DNA of 64,000 nt, from the NCBI GenBank assembly GCA_016872215.1, contig VHAX01000004.1, positions 56,440 through 120,439 on the forward strand, in the 5' to 3' direction. The notes under the pieces were generated by a model, which saw nothing but the letters and a program-made list of their open reading frames with translations, made no database searches and was not told the origin of the DNA. Shown piece after piece: positions 1 through 10,128 of the stretch. Each line of letters opens with the position of its first letter. The first letter of the stretch is position 1. A program made the position numbers and the translations under genes. The stretch is from Sphingomonadales bacterium. GTDB taxonomy: Bacteria; Bacteroidota; Bacteroidia; UBA7662.

Positions 1-2
1 AT

Positions 3-725
3 CGGCAAAAACTGCCCCGGCATATCGCAATCATTATGGATGGCAACGGCAGGTGGGCACGTGCGCATGGTATGAAGCGGATTTTTGGTCACCGCGAGGG
101 CGTCCGTGCGGTTCGTGAATGTGCGGAGGTCTGTGCCGAATTGCATATACCCTATTTAACCCTCTACGCATTCTCTGCTGAAAACTGGTCGCGCCCAAGG
201 GAGGAGGTCAATGCCCTTATGCGCCTGCTGGTGGATACGGTTACCGCGGAAATGGACACCTTTAAGCGCAACAACATCCGCTTGAATGCGTTTGGGGCAC
301 TTGACGAACTCCCCGTTTTTTGTCGCAAGGGTCTGTCGAATGCGATGAAAGAAACTATACACCATACAGGGCTCACCCTCAATCTGGCGCTGAGCTACTC
401 AGCACGCAATGAGCTGGTGCACGTGGTGCGTACATTGGCTGAGCGCGTACAGACTGGAGTACTGAAGACAGAAGAAATTGACGCAGAACAGATAGCGGCA
501 TCCACCTATACGGCTGGTATGCCCGACCCGGAACTGATGATCCGAACAAGCGGGGAGAAGCGTATTTCCAATTTTCTGCTCTGGCAGCTGGCCTACGCTG
601 AGTTGTACTTCACTCCGGTTTTATGGCCCGATTTCAACAAGGAGCACCTCTATCAGGCTATTTCTGATTATTTGACTCGTGAGCGTCGTTTCGGCAAAAC
701 GGGCGAGCAAATTCAAAAAATCTGA
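3..725 (+). CDS. uppS: Isoprenyl transferase (undecaprenyl diphosphate synthase family), 5' end outside window
   Basis: RQKLPRHIAIIMDGNGRWA...YLTLYAFSAENWSRP...RTSGEKRISNFLLWQLAYAELYF; frame stays open upstream of ATG 36. Confidence 0.95.
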   Translation, partial: RQKLPRHIAIIMDGNGRWARAHGMKRIFGHREGVRAVRECAEVCAELHIPYLTLYAFSAENWSRPREEVNALMRLLVDTVTAEMDTFKRNNIRLNAFGALDELPVFCRKGLSNAMKETIHHTGLTLNLALSYSARNELVHVVRTLAERVQTGVLKTEEIDAEQIAASTYTAGMPDPELMIRTSGEKRISNFLLWQLAYAELYFTPVLWPDFNKEHLYQAISDYLTRERRFGKTGEQIQKI

Positions 726-3229
726 TGTCCAGAATTGTAGTTGGCCTTCTTGTTGTTTTGTTGCTTATCATCCTACCGAGGCCGGGCTTGGCCCAGGCCA
801 AAAGGGATTTGCGTTCATCCGCTGCCTCCGCAGAGCCCATGGTCCGCAGCTACACTATAGGTGGTATCCGGGTTGAAGGGGTCCAGAACTTTGATACAGA
901 GGTACTCCTGATGCTGGCCGGACTTAAGGTGGGTGATGCTATTGATTTGCCGGGTGAGGTGCTCACCAAAGCCGTGCGCAGCCTCTGGAAGCAGGGTTTG
1001 TTTGGTGATGTGGTAATTGAAGTGGAGCGGTATGAGTCGAACACCGTCTTTCTTAAAGTAGTGCTACAGGAACGCCCGAGGTTGAGCAAATTCGCTTTCA
1101 GCAAGTCGTTGCGCAAATCATATGCCGATGATCTGACCGAAAAATTGAAGGATTTCCGGGGCAAGGTGTTTTCCGACCACATCAGATCCACGACGGTTGA
1201 ACTGATCAAGAACTATTTTGCGGAGAAGGGTTATGGAGATTTGCGCGTTGAAATAAAGGAGGAGCCCGACACCACCCACCAGAATATGGTGCTCGTTCGC
1301 CTTTACATTCAAACGGGTGACAGGGTACGGGTAGGCTCGTTGATGCTGGAAGGCAACCAGGCGGTTCCTACCAAGAAAATTCGCAGAAAGATGAAAGGAA
1401 CCAAGCCCTATCAGAGGTTCAATATCTTTCGAAACGCTAAATTTGATGAGACCAAGTATGCGGAGGATAAAGAAGCTCTGTTGAAGGTGTATCGTGAGGA
1501 GGGTTTCCGCGACGCCCGTATCGTTCAGGATACGCAATGGCGTGAACAGTCGATGGTTCACATTCGGATTCGAATCGATGAGGGCAATATGTATTTTTTC
1601 CGAAACATTCGTTTTTCGGGGAACACCCTTTATCCCGACTCCATCCTCAGTAAGGTGTTGGGGATCGAGCCTGGAGAGGTGTATAGTCCCAAAACCCTCG
1701 AAAGTCGGCTACAGATCGATCCGAACGGGCGCGATATTTCCAGCATGTATATGGACAACGGCTATCTGTTTTTTCAGGTCAATCCGGTTGAGGCGCGTTT
1801 GGAAGGAGATTCCGTGGACCTTGAAATTCAGATATTTGAGGGGGCGCAAGCTACGGTGAATCGGGTGACCGTGACGGGGAACACCAAAACCAGTGAGCAT
1901 GTGGTACTTCGTGAGTTGCGGACACGGCCCGGACAAAAATTCAGTCGCAGCGATGTCATCCGTACGCAACGGGAGCTGAGTCAACTCGGCTATTTCGATC
2001 CAGAGCAGTTGGGGGTTACCCCAACCCCGAATCCGGCCGATGGTACGGTCGACATCGAATACAAAGTTGCAGAACGCTCCAACGACCAAATCGAGCTCTC
2101 CGGCGGATGGGGTGCAGGACAAGTGGTGGGGACGCTCGGGCTTATTCTCAATAATTTCAGTGCACGAAGGCTATTCGATCCATCAGCCTGGAATCCTGTA
2201 CCAATGGGCGACGGACAAAGACTGAGCATTCGTGCACAAGGTAACGGACGGTTTTTCCGCTCCTATAATTTTTCCTTTACAGAGCCCTGGCTTGGTGGGT
2301 CTAAGCCCAATGCCCTGTCGGTGAGTGCCTACACCACCTTGCAGTCGACCGGTTTGGCAGCGGGCAATCCCAACGCGGGTTCGCTCACCCTCAACGGTCT
2401 GACTGTGAGCCTGGGCAAGCGCCTTAAGGTACCTGATGATTATTTTACCCTACTCCATTCAGTCAATTTTCAGCAGTTTATTTCGCGCAATTATCAGATC
2501 ACTGTTTTTTTGCCGAATGGGTTGTCGAATAACTTTTTCATCCGCGAAACACTGGCCCGAAACAGCATTGACCAGCCGATTTTCCCCAGAAGCGGTTCAA
2601 ATTTATCCTTATCGGTTCAGTTGACACCGCCCTATACGGCCTTGGGAAGAAAGGTGGGAGCAGATGCGGCTGCCGCCGACCGTTACCGCTGGATGGAGTA
2701 TCATAAATGGCGTTTCGATAGTCAGTATTTTCTGAAACTGGCAGGTAATCTGGTCTTGATGAGTCGTGTGCAACTAGGTTTCTTGGGTAATTACTCCTCT
2801 TCTTTCGGGGACATTCCTCTGGGTAGATTTTATGTGGGAGGAGACGGACTTATGGGCTTTGTACTCGACGATAGGGAGTTGATCGGCCTAAGGGGCTATC
2901 AAAACAATTCGCTGAGTCCACGTAACGCCTCCGGGCAATTTGTGGGCGCAACCGCGTTTCAGAAATATACCATGGAATTGCGTTATCCGCTCACCCTCAA
3001 CCCGAGTGCCACCATCTACGTGACCTCGTTTCTGGAGGCGGGCAATAGTTTTATGCGTTTGCGCGAATTTGAACCGTTCACGAATTTCCGCTCGGCTGGT
3101 TTGGGTGTGCGCTTTTTTCTACCGATGTTTGGGCTGCTCGGGGTGGATTGGGGCTATGGCTTCGATCGGGTGCCCGGACTTGAGGCCCACAAAAGCAATT
3201 TCCATATAACCATAGGACAAAACTTCTGA
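725..3229 (+). CDS. bamA: Outer membrane protein assembly factor BamA (POTRA repeats plus Omp85 barrel)
   Basis: Signal peptide, POTRA-like repeats, C-terminal barrel with GLRGYQ and terminal F; TGATG overlap with uppS. Confidence 0.93.
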   Translation: MSRIVVGLLVVLLLIILPRPGLAQAKRDLRSSAASAEPMVRSYTIGGIRVEGVQNFDTEVLLMLAGLKVGDAIDLPGEVLTKAVRSLWKQGLFGDVVIEVERYESNTVFLKVVLQERPRLSKFAFSKSLRKSYADDLTEKLKDFRGKVFSDHIRSTTVELIKNYFAEKGYGDLRVEIKEEPDTTHQNMVLVRLYIQTGDRVRVGSLMLEGNQAVPTKKIRRKMKGTKPYQRFNIFRNAKFDETKYAEDKEALLKVYREEGFRDARIVQDTQWREQSMVHIRIRIDEGNMYFFRNIRFSGNTLYPDSILSKVLGIEPGEVYSPKTLESRLQIDPNGRDISSMYMDNGYLFFQVNPVEARLEGDSVDLEIQIFEGAQATVNRVTVTGNTKTSEHVVLRELRTRPGQKFSRSDVIRTQRELSQLGYFDPEQLGVTPTPNPADGTVDIEYKVAERSNDQIELSGGWGAGQVVGTLGLILNNFSARRLFDPSAWNPVPMGDGQRLSIRAQGNGRFFRSYNFSFTEPWLGGSKPNALSVSAYTTLQSTGLAAGNPNAGSLTLNGLTVSLGKRLKVPDDYFTLLHSVNFQQFISRNYQITVFLPNGLSNNFFIRETLARNSIDQPIFPRSGSNLSLSVQLTPPYTALGRKVGADAAAADRYRWMEYHKWRFDSQYFLKLAGNLVLMSRVQLGFLGNYSSSFGDIPLGRFYVGGDGLMGFVLDDRELIGLRGYQNNSLSPRNASGQFVGATAFQKYTMELRYPLTLNPSATIYVTSFLEAGNSFMRLREFEPFTNFRSAGLGVRFFLPMFGLLGVDWGYGFDRVPGLEAHKSNFHITIGQNF

Positions 3230-3945
3230 TGATACGCTTTATTTTTGGAATCGGTCTGCTTCTGTTGTTATATCCTGTTGTAGTTTCAGCGCAGAAGTAT
3301 GCGTATATCGACAGCGAGTATATACTGGGACAAATCACAGAATACAAGGCTGCTCAGGCCAAAATCGATGCACTGGCGGAAGAGTGGTCGACCGAATTAA
3401 CCGAAAAGCGAGCCTTCATCGAAAGCATGCAACGCTCATTCAAGGCCGAGCAGGTTTTATTGACCGCTTCCATGAGGGAAGAAAAAATGGCAGAAATCAA
3501 GGAAAAGGAGGTCGAATTGGAAGAGTTGCAGTCGAAGCGTTTTGGTTACGAGGGGGAGTTGTGGGTCAAACAGCAGGAGTTCATTAAGCCTCTGCAGGAT
3601 CGAATTTATGAAGCGGTACAAAAATATGCCCGCGAAAAGGGATATGACCTTATTTTTGACCGCGCAGGAGCCGTAACCCTGATCTATGCCAATGGAAAAT
3701 TTGATAAAAGCGACGACATCCTGACAGAAATGGGGGTAGCTCCAACGACTGCCAGGGAAAAAGTCCGAACCCGAATGCCTGCGCTTCCTAAGGTCAACGT
3801 GCCCGGACTTGAGCGATTTAAGGAGGAAATCAAGGGCGACGACAAAGAAAGTCCACCTGTCGTTCAGCCTGCGCGTACACCATCTCCGACCACCGGAACC
3901 CCCCCGTCGAACCCCGCCCCTCGTCCGGGCACCCGACCCCGATAA
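3229..3945 (+). CDS. OmpH/Skp family periplasmic chaperone with Pro-rich C-terminal tail
   Basis: Signal peptide, KYAYIDSEYIL...coiled coil...YDLIFDRAGAVTLIYA; follows bamA with TGATG overlap. Confidence 0.9.
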   Translation: MIRFIFGIGLLLLLYPVVVSAQKYAYIDSEYILGQITEYKAAQAKIDALAEEWSTELTEKRAFIESMQRSFKAEQVLLTASMREEKMAEIKEKEVELEELQSKRFGYEGELWVKQQEFIKPLQDRIYEAVQKYAREKGYDLIFDRAGAVTLIYANGKFDKSDDILTEMGVAPTTAREKVRTRMPALPKVNVPGLERFKEEIKGDDKESPPVVQPARTPSPTTGTPPSNPAPRPGTRPR

Positions 3946-3976
3946 CCAACCATACACTAACTAATAATAATATAAA

Positions 3977-4531
3977 ATGAAAAAATTAATTCTCTTTAGC
4001 GGTCTTTTCCTGTTTGGTTTGTCAAACCCGACCGTGCAGGCTCAGAACTTAACCAGAACACAACAGGATATGCCACTCAAACTAGGCCACATTAACTCAT
4101 CGGATCTGGTGGCGATGATGCCCGAGACCAAAAAGTCGGAAGACAGCCTGAAGCGCTACACGGAAGATTTGAATGGGCAACTGGAGCAAATGCTTGCCGA
4201 ATTAAAAACCAAATACACGGAGTATCAGTCGAAGCAAGGTTCCTGGAGCGATGCCGTTCGGGAATACCGTGGCAAGGAAATTCAGGATCTTCAGACGAAC
4301 ATCGACAATTTTCAACAGCGTGCTCAGCAGGATATTTCTTCGAAACGGGAGGAACTTTTACGGCCCATCATGGAAAGGGCGGAGCAGGCTATCAAGGATG
4401 TTGCTAAGGACGGAAAATACACCTATGTATTCGATTCGGGTGGCGGAACTTTATTGCACTACCAGGATTCAGACGATATTATGGAGCCGGTGAAGAAGAA
4501 GTTGGGTCTGCCTGCAGGTATAAAGCCCTAA
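3977..4531 (+). CDS. OmpH/Skp family protein, second copy
   Basis: LKLGHINSSDLVAMMPE...YTYVFDSGGGTLLHYQDSDDI. Confidence 0.9.
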   Translation: MKKLILFSGLFLFGLSNPTVQAQNLTRTQQDMPLKLGHINSSDLVAMMPETKKSEDSLKRYTEDLNGQLEQMLAELKTKYTEYQSKQGSWSDAVREYRGKEIQDLQTNIDNFQQRAQQDISSKREELLRPIMERAEQAIKDVAKDGKYTYVFDSGGGTLLHYQDSDDIMEPVKKKLGLPAGIKP

Positions 4532-4590
4532 GTGGTTTGCTTGAACGATTGCTTTTCGCTACCTTGCAACCTCCTTTTTGATGCCCTAAT

Positions 4591-6561
4591 ATGAAGCAAC
4601 TGATACGTTTCCCGATCTTGATTGGAATTATTGTCGTGCTAAGCGCCATTGGGCGTGAAACCCGTGCCCAGATGGCTTCGGGCGATAAAATGTATAAGAT
4701 TCAGCAGTATTTCGTGGCAATCGAGTACTATAAAAAGGCCATAAAAAGTAAAGAACAAAAGGGAAAAGCCACATTTCAGGTAGCTCAGTGCTACCGCTTG
4801 ATGAATGATTACAGGCAGGCTGAGTCGTGGTACGCCCGCGCTGAGAAGGCGGGCTATAAAGATCCTGATCTGTATGCTCAACATGCCTATGTGTTGCGGG
4901 CATTGGACCGCTTCGATGAGGCGTCTGAACAATATGCGCTCCATGCAGAGGTGTTGCCCGATGATGCCCGCGTGCGGTGGGATCGGGAGACCTGCGTGAT
5001 GGCATCTGGTTGGAAAAAGACGCCCACCAAGTACGATGTTAAAAACATGCGGGTTTTCAACACCCGAGAGTCCGACTATTTCCTCACGTTGTTTCGGAAG
5101 AATGGGGTCATCATTACTTCTAACCGAGAGGAGGCCAGTGGTAAAAAGATTTTCAACAGAATCGGTGAACGCTATTCCGACTTTTTTGAATCGACCGTCG
5201 ACGCGAAAGGCAAGTGGAGCAAGCCTTCCGCCCTGGAGGGTGAAATCAATACTCCAGGTAATGATGGAACAGCTAGTATCAATGAGGCGGGTACCACCAT
5301 GTACTTCTCGCGCTGCAACATCAAAAAGGGGGATTGTAAGATTTATGTGGTTCAAAGGGCAGGCACGAAGTGGGGAACTCCTGAGCCCATCTCCATTTTT
5401 GGCGATACGATTTTAGTGTCCCATCCTAGTCTTTCCCCCGACCAGACCAAGTTGTATTTTACGGCTGATGGAGCTGAAGGGGGTTACGGCGGCAAGGATA
5501 TCTGGTATATGAATCGTGTATCGGGCGATCAGTGGGAGGAGCCCATCAACCTGGGCCCTCAGGTGAACACGGAGTCTGATGAGATGTTCCCCTACATCCA
5601 TGCCGATGGTCAAACTCTTTACTTCGCTAGTGATGGTCACCCCGGCATGGGAGGTTTGGATATTTTTACTGTTAAGGGTGGCGGCACAGAATGGTCGGAT
5701 CCTGAGAATCTGATGTTTCCTGTGAATTCGGGTGCCGACGATTTTGGATTCATTGCTAATTCCCGCAAAGACAAAGGATTTTTGGTGAGTAACCGTACGG
5801 GTGGTCGGGGTAGCGACGACATCTACCAGTGGTCGTTGCCGCCCATCGAAATCGATTTGAATGGCACAATCTATGACGACAGTACGGGCAAACCCATTGC
5901 TTTCGCTGAGGTTCGGTTGTTTATGACGGATTCGACCTACAAAGACACCAAAACTGATAAAAAGGGCAATTATTCATTCCGGTTAAAGCCTGATTTTGAA
6001 TACAGAATTCAGGCGTCGAAGTTCGACTACATCGATCACGATACCACCATGAATACCCTGGGTGTTGAAGAATCGAAGAAGTTTCGAGCCGACTTATGGT
6101 TGATGCGCGTGCCCTTGGACGAAATTATTATCGGAGATATTGTCTACGATTTCGACAGCGACCAATTGAAGCCGCAATCGCTCGGATCACTGGATAGTCT
6201 CGTAACATTCCTGAGAAAGGCATCCAACCTGCTTATCTCCTTGAATTCTCATACCGATTCAAGAGGTTCTGATGCCTACAATCAGGATTTGTCGCAACGC
6301 CGGGCTGAGTCGGTGGTGCGCTACCTGATTGCTCAGGGAATTGATTCGGCCCGATTGGTGCCGGCTGGTTTTGGTGAAACCAAACTAATCAATCACTGTG
6401 GCAATGGAGTAAAATGCAGCGATGAAGAGCACGAGTTGAACCGCAGAACCACGTTTAAGGTGATCGGCACCGATTTCAGGGGAATCATCAAGTATCGTCG
6501 TGTTACGGGTGATATCGAGCTCGATGAGGATCTGGTGTACACCAACCCAGATTGGGAATAG
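4591..6561 (+). CDS. TPR / PD40 propeller / carboxypeptidase-regulatory-like / OmpA C-terminal protein (PorE-like architecture)
   Basis: TPR-like N-terminus, PD40-type repeats (LYFTADG, LYFASDGHPGMGGLDIF), YDDSTGKPIAFAEVRL, C-terminal OmpA motif SLNSHTDSRGSDAYNQDLSQRRAESVVRYL. Confidence 0.85.
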   Translation: MKQLIRFPILIGIIVVLSAIGRETRAQMASGDKMYKIQQYFVAIEYYKKAIKSKEQKGKATFQVAQCYRLMNDYRQAESWYARAEKAGYKDPDLYAQHAYVLRALDRFDEASEQYALHAEVLPDDARVRWDRETCVMASGWKKTPTKYDVKNMRVFNTRESDYFLTLFRKNGVIITSNREEASGKKIFNRIGERYSDFFESTVDAKGKWSKPSALEGEINTPGNDGTASINEAGTTMYFSRCNIKKGDCKIYVVQRAGTKWGTPEPISIFGDTILVSHPSLSPDQTKLYFTADGAEGGYGGKDIWYMNRVSGDQWEEPINLGPQVNTESDEMFPYIHADGQTLYFASDGHPGMGGLDIFTVKGGGTEWSDPENLMFPVNSGADDFGFIANSRKDKGFLVSNRTGGRGSDDIYQWSLPPIEIDLNGTIYDDSTGKPIAFAEVRLFMTDSTYKDTKTDKKGNYSFRLKPDFEYRIQASKFDYIDHDTTMNTLGVEESKKFRADLWLMRVPLDEIIIGDIVYDFDSDQLKPQSLGSLDSLVTFLRKASNLLISLNSHTDSRGSDAYNQDLSQRRAESVVRYLIAQGIDSARLVPAGFGETKLINHCGNGVKCSDEEHELNRRTTFKVIGTDFRGIIKYRRVTGDIELDEDLVYTNPDWE

Positions 6562-6594
6562 GGTGGAGGAGCCCACGAATTGCTTGATTAAAAG

Positions 6595-7764
6595 ATGAGT
6601 GAGTATTTGCGTCGTGGGGTCTCAGCCACTAAGGATGAGGTCCATCAGGCGACTGACAGACTCGATAAGGGTTTGTATCCACGCTCTTTTTGCAAGGTCC
6701 TTCCCGACCATCTGGGGGGCGATCCTGAATGGTGCTCGTTGATTCATGCCGATGGGGCCGGTAGCAAATCCTCTCTCGCCTATGCCTATTGGAAGGAAAC
6801 GGGAGACCTGCAGGTCTGGCGCAACATTGCGGTTGACGCTGTGGTCATGAATCTGGATGATATGATCTGTGTGGGTTGTACGGGCCCATTTCTGTTATCG
6901 TCGGCCATTGGACGAAATGCAAGGCTCATTCCAGGTGGGGTGTTGGAGGCGATTATTGGGGGTACTATCGATTTTATCGATAAGATGCGTGATTTTGGTA
7001 TTGAGTTGATTCATGGTGGAGGGGAAACTGCAGATCTGGGCGATCTGGTGCGCACGGTTGTGGTTGATGCCACGATGACAGCGCGCATGCGTCGCGCCGA
7101 TGTGGTCACCCAGGAGCGGATTCAGGCGGGCGATGTGGTGGTGGGACTGGCATCCTTTGGCCAAACTGTCTATGAGTCGGAATACAATAGCGGAATGGGC
7201 TCGAATGGACTCACATCGGCCCGTCATGACGTTTTCTCTCATGCTTTGGCCGCGGCCTATCCGGAATCTTACGACCCTTCGATGCCGGATGATCTCGTGT
7301 ACCGGGGTTGCATGAGCCTTCAGGACCCTGTAGAGGGCACGACATTGAACGCCGGACAACTGGTTTTGTCACCCACCCGAACCTATGCACCCCTGCTGGT
7401 GCCTGTTTTGCGCGAGCGCTTAATCGACATACACGGAATGGTGCATTGCTCAGGAGGCGGACAATCGAAAGCGCTGAAATTCCTTGGCAATCATCGGGTG
7501 GTGAAAGATAATTTATTCCCAGTTCCCCCCTTATTTCAAATGATATCGCGTCTTTCGGGCAGCAGTGAGGAAGAGCTCTATCGGGTGTTCAATATGGGCC
7601 ACCGGATGGAGGTCTACCTTCCTCAGGGTGAGGCAGGGGAATTCATCAACCGGGCTGAAGCCTTGGGTATCGAGGCTCGCCGGATTGGGTATGTGGAGGA
7701 CTCCAGAGCCCCCGAAGTGGTTCTGACTACTGAAACGGGTCAACAAGTGGTTTACAGAAAGTAA
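6595..7764 (+). CDS. purM: Phosphoribosylformylglycinamidine cyclo-ligase
   Basis: DGAGSKSSLAYAYW, LIHGGGETADLGD, HCSGGGQSKALKF, FNMGHRMEVYLP. Confidence 0.9.
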   Translation: MSEYLRRGVSATKDEVHQATDRLDKGLYPRSFCKVLPDHLGGDPEWCSLIHADGAGSKSSLAYAYWKETGDLQVWRNIAVDAVVMNLDDMICVGCTGPFLLSSAIGRNARLIPGGVLEAIIGGTIDFIDKMRDFGIELIHGGGETADLGDLVRTVVVDATMTARMRRADVVTQERIQAGDVVVGLASFGQTVYESEYNSGMGSNGLTSARHDVFSHALAAAYPESYDPSMPDDLVYRGCMSLQDPVEGTTLNAGQLVLSPTRTYAPLLVPVLRERLIDIHGMVHCSGGGQSKALKFLGNHRVVKDNLFPVPPLFQMISRLSGSSEEELYRVFNMGHRMEVYLPQGEAGEFINRAEALGIEARRIGYVEDSRAPEVVLTTETGQQVVYRK

Positions 7765-7841
7765 CCATTGTGTCCCATTTGATAAGGGAAATCTTCAAAT
7801 CAGAACTTCGGTGTAACACTCTTTCGGTTTCCTGATCCCCA

Positions 7842-9425
7842 TTACTTCGCAAACGATACCGCGCGCTTTTCTCGGATCACAGTTACTTTGATTTGTCCGG
7901 GATACTGCATTTCGTTTTGAATGCGTGTCGAAATATCCACCGCCATCAGGTCGGCAGCTTCGTCGCCTACTTTTTCCGATTCTACAATCACCCTGAGCTC
8001 ACGACCGGCTTGTATGGCATAGGCCTTCTCGACGCCATTGTAGCCCGAAGCCAGCTGCTCCAACTCTTTCAGACGCTTTACATATCCTTCCACCATTTCG
8101 CGGCGCGCCCCGGGTCGCGAACCCGAGATGGCGTCACAAACCTGCACGATAACGGAGATGGGATCGGTCATTTCGATTTCATCGTGGTGCGCTCCGATGG
8201 CGTTGCATACCACAGGATGCTCTTTGCAGCGTTCCGCAATTTGCATTCCCAGTATGGCGTGGGGCACCTCCGGATTGTCGTCGGGTACCTTCCCAATGTC
8301 ATGTAGTAGTCCGGCGCGCTTCGCCAATTTGGGATTCAGACCGAGTTCGGAGGCCATGGTTGCGCATAAATTCGCGACTTCGCGGCTGTGTTGGAGAAGG
8401 TTTTGTCCGTACGATGAGCGGTATCTCATTTTACCCACGAGCCGTACCATTTCAGAGGGCAATCCGTGGATGCCGAGGTCTATACACGTGCGTTCGCCGA
8501 TTTCAGCTATCTCTTCTTCAATCTGCTTGCGGGTCTTGTTGACCACTTCCTCAATCCGGGCCGGGTGAATGCGCCCGTCGGACACCAGCCGGTGCAGCGC
8601 CACTCGAGCGATTTCACGTCGCAAGGGGTCAAAACAACTCAACACTATGGCCTCCGGGGTATCGTCGACCTGAATCTCCACGCCGGTGGCGGCTTCAAAT
8701 GTACGGATATTGCGGCCCTCGCGACCAATGATTTGGCCTTTGATCTCGTCGTTTTTAATAGGAAATACCGAAATGGCGTTTTCAACAGAGTGTTCAGTAG
8801 CGGTCCGCTGAATGGTCTCAATTACGATTTTCTTAGCCTCCTTCTGGGCATGTGCCTTGGCCTCATCCAGAATTTCCTTCAACTGACCCGCGGCCTTGCT
8901 CTTTGCCTCATTGACCATTTGCTCCATGAGTTGAGCCCGCGCGTCCTGAACTGAGAGTCCGGATATTTTCTCCAGAGCCGCTACGGTCTTCTGTCTGCTA
9001 TTTTCCAATTCTTCCCGCTGCTTTTCCAGTTGCTCTTTTTTCTGCTCCATCTGCTCCTGCTGACGTTTCATGTTGTCGCGACTACCATCGAGTTCGTGTT
9101 CCTTGCGTGCCACCTGTTCCATTTTTTGGTTCAGTGACTGTTCCTTTTGCTTGATGCGGTTTTCATTCTGTACAAGAGCCTGTGTACGCTTATTGGCTTC
9201 ACTTTCGTGTTCCTGTTTCATTTGCAGGAAGCGTTCGCGTGCCTGGAGTTCTTTCTCCTTGCGTAGGGTTTCGGCCTTGATTTCAGCCTCTTTCAGTATG
9301 CGTACGGCTTCCTTTTCGGCCTCTTCACGTTGTTGATCGCGGGCTGCAGAGCCCATTTTGCGGCCGGTGATCAGTCCGGCGAGCAGGGCCACGAATGTAG
9401 CGGCCAGTCCTATTTCATAATCCAT
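7842..9425 (-). CDS. rny: Ribonuclease Y
   Basis: N-terminal TM, long coiled coil, [19 protein letters not shown] domain [10 protein letters not shown]. Confidence 0.96.
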   Translation of the reverse strand: MDYEIGLAATFVALLAGLITGRKMGSAARDQQREEAEKEAVRILKEAEIKAETLRKEKELQARERFLQMKQEHESEANKRTQALVQNENRIKQKEQSLNQKMEQVARKEHELDGSRDNMKRQQEQMEQKKEQLEKQREELENSRQKTVAALEKISGLSVQDARAQLMEQMVNEAKSKAAGQLKEILDEAKAHAQKEAKKIVIETIQRTATEHSVENAISVFPIKNDEIKGQIIGREGRNIRTFEAATGVEIQVDDTPEAIVLSCFDPLRREIARVALHRLVSDGRIHPARIEEVVNKTRKQIEEEIAEIGERTCIDLGIHGLPSEMVRLVGKMRYRSSYGQNLLQHSREVANLCATMASELGLNPKLAKRAGLLHDIGKVPDDNPEVPHAILGMQIAERCKEHPVVCNAIGAHHDEIEMTDPISVIVQVCDAISGSRPGARREMVEGYVKRLKELEQLASGYNGVEKAYAIQAGRELRVIVESEKVGDEAADLMAVDISTRIQNEMQYPGQIKVTVIREKRAVSFAK

Positions 9426-9470
9426 AGCATGTTTTTGTGGGCATGTCTACGGCAGGTGTGGAAATCAGGT

Positions 9471-9803
9471 TTAGGGCGATTCGGATTCGGTAGCTGTCTT
9501 ATTTCGTCGGTCCAGTAGCCCCAGGATGCGGTCGACCGACTCCGATAGAGCGGATAATTCCGCCGCAGGTGTCGGTTTTTGGGACATGTTCTGGGAGTGG
9601 GTTGACAAGCCTGCGTGTGCGAAATGCAGTGCAGTCATGGCCAACTGGTCGGTTTTGTCGGACGAAGGGTAGGTCGACTTATACTCATCCATCCGCTGGC
9701 GCACCAGCTCCTCGGCTGATTGCAGTCGCGGTGCGGCGCTGGGGTCGACCTTCACGGGGTAGGTGCGGTCGCCTATGCGGATGTTGAGGTGTATGTGCTC
9801 CAT
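9471..9803 (-). CDS. zapA: Cell division protein ZapA
   Basis: MEHIHLNIRIGDRTYPVKVDPS...MTALHFAHA; adjacent to rny; start moved from ORF track to MEHIHL. Confidence 0.8.
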   Translation of the reverse strand: MEHIHLNIRIGDRTYPVKVDPSAAPRLQSAEELVRQRMDEYKSTYPSSDKTDQLAMTALHFAHAGLSTHSQNMSQKPTPAAELSALSESVDRILGLLDRRNKTATESESP

Positions 9804-9823
9804 GATTCTGAAATGCCCGTGCC

Positions 9824-10123
9824 CTATTGCTGTTCCTGCAGCAGTTTGATGCACTGGTTTATTTCACTGATATATTCATTCAGCTTCAGTTGCATGGAGC
9901 GGCTCGAAGCTGGATCGCGACGAATCTGACTGGCCATGGTCAGGGTTTTCTTCTCCTCTTCGACTTTTTTGAGTCGGTCTTGGAGCTTTTGCTTGTCGTC
10001 CTGCAGCGACGCTACACGCTGTCGGAGACCGGCATTTTCCTGTTCCAGTTTATCCATTCGGTTGAGCACCGACTGCACCCGGCGGTGAAGCACGTGCAAA
10101 CGTTGCAGCAACTCTTGATCCAT
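9824..10123 (-). CDS. Small coiled-coil protein, ZapB-like
   Basis: Heptad-rich MDQELLQRLHVLHRRVQSVLNRMDKLEQENAGLRQRV between zapA and pheT. Confidence 0.6.
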   Translation of the reverse strand: MDQELLQRLHVLHRRVQSVLNRMDKLEQENAGLRQRVASLQDDKQKLQDRLKKVEEEKKTLTMASQIRRDPASSRSMQLKLNEYISEINQCIKLLQEQQ

Positions 10124-10128
10124 AATTT

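Noticed and set aside
4639-5355. 238-aa minus-strand ORF
   Set aside because: Antisense to the well-supported PorE-like CDS; no recognisable motifs.
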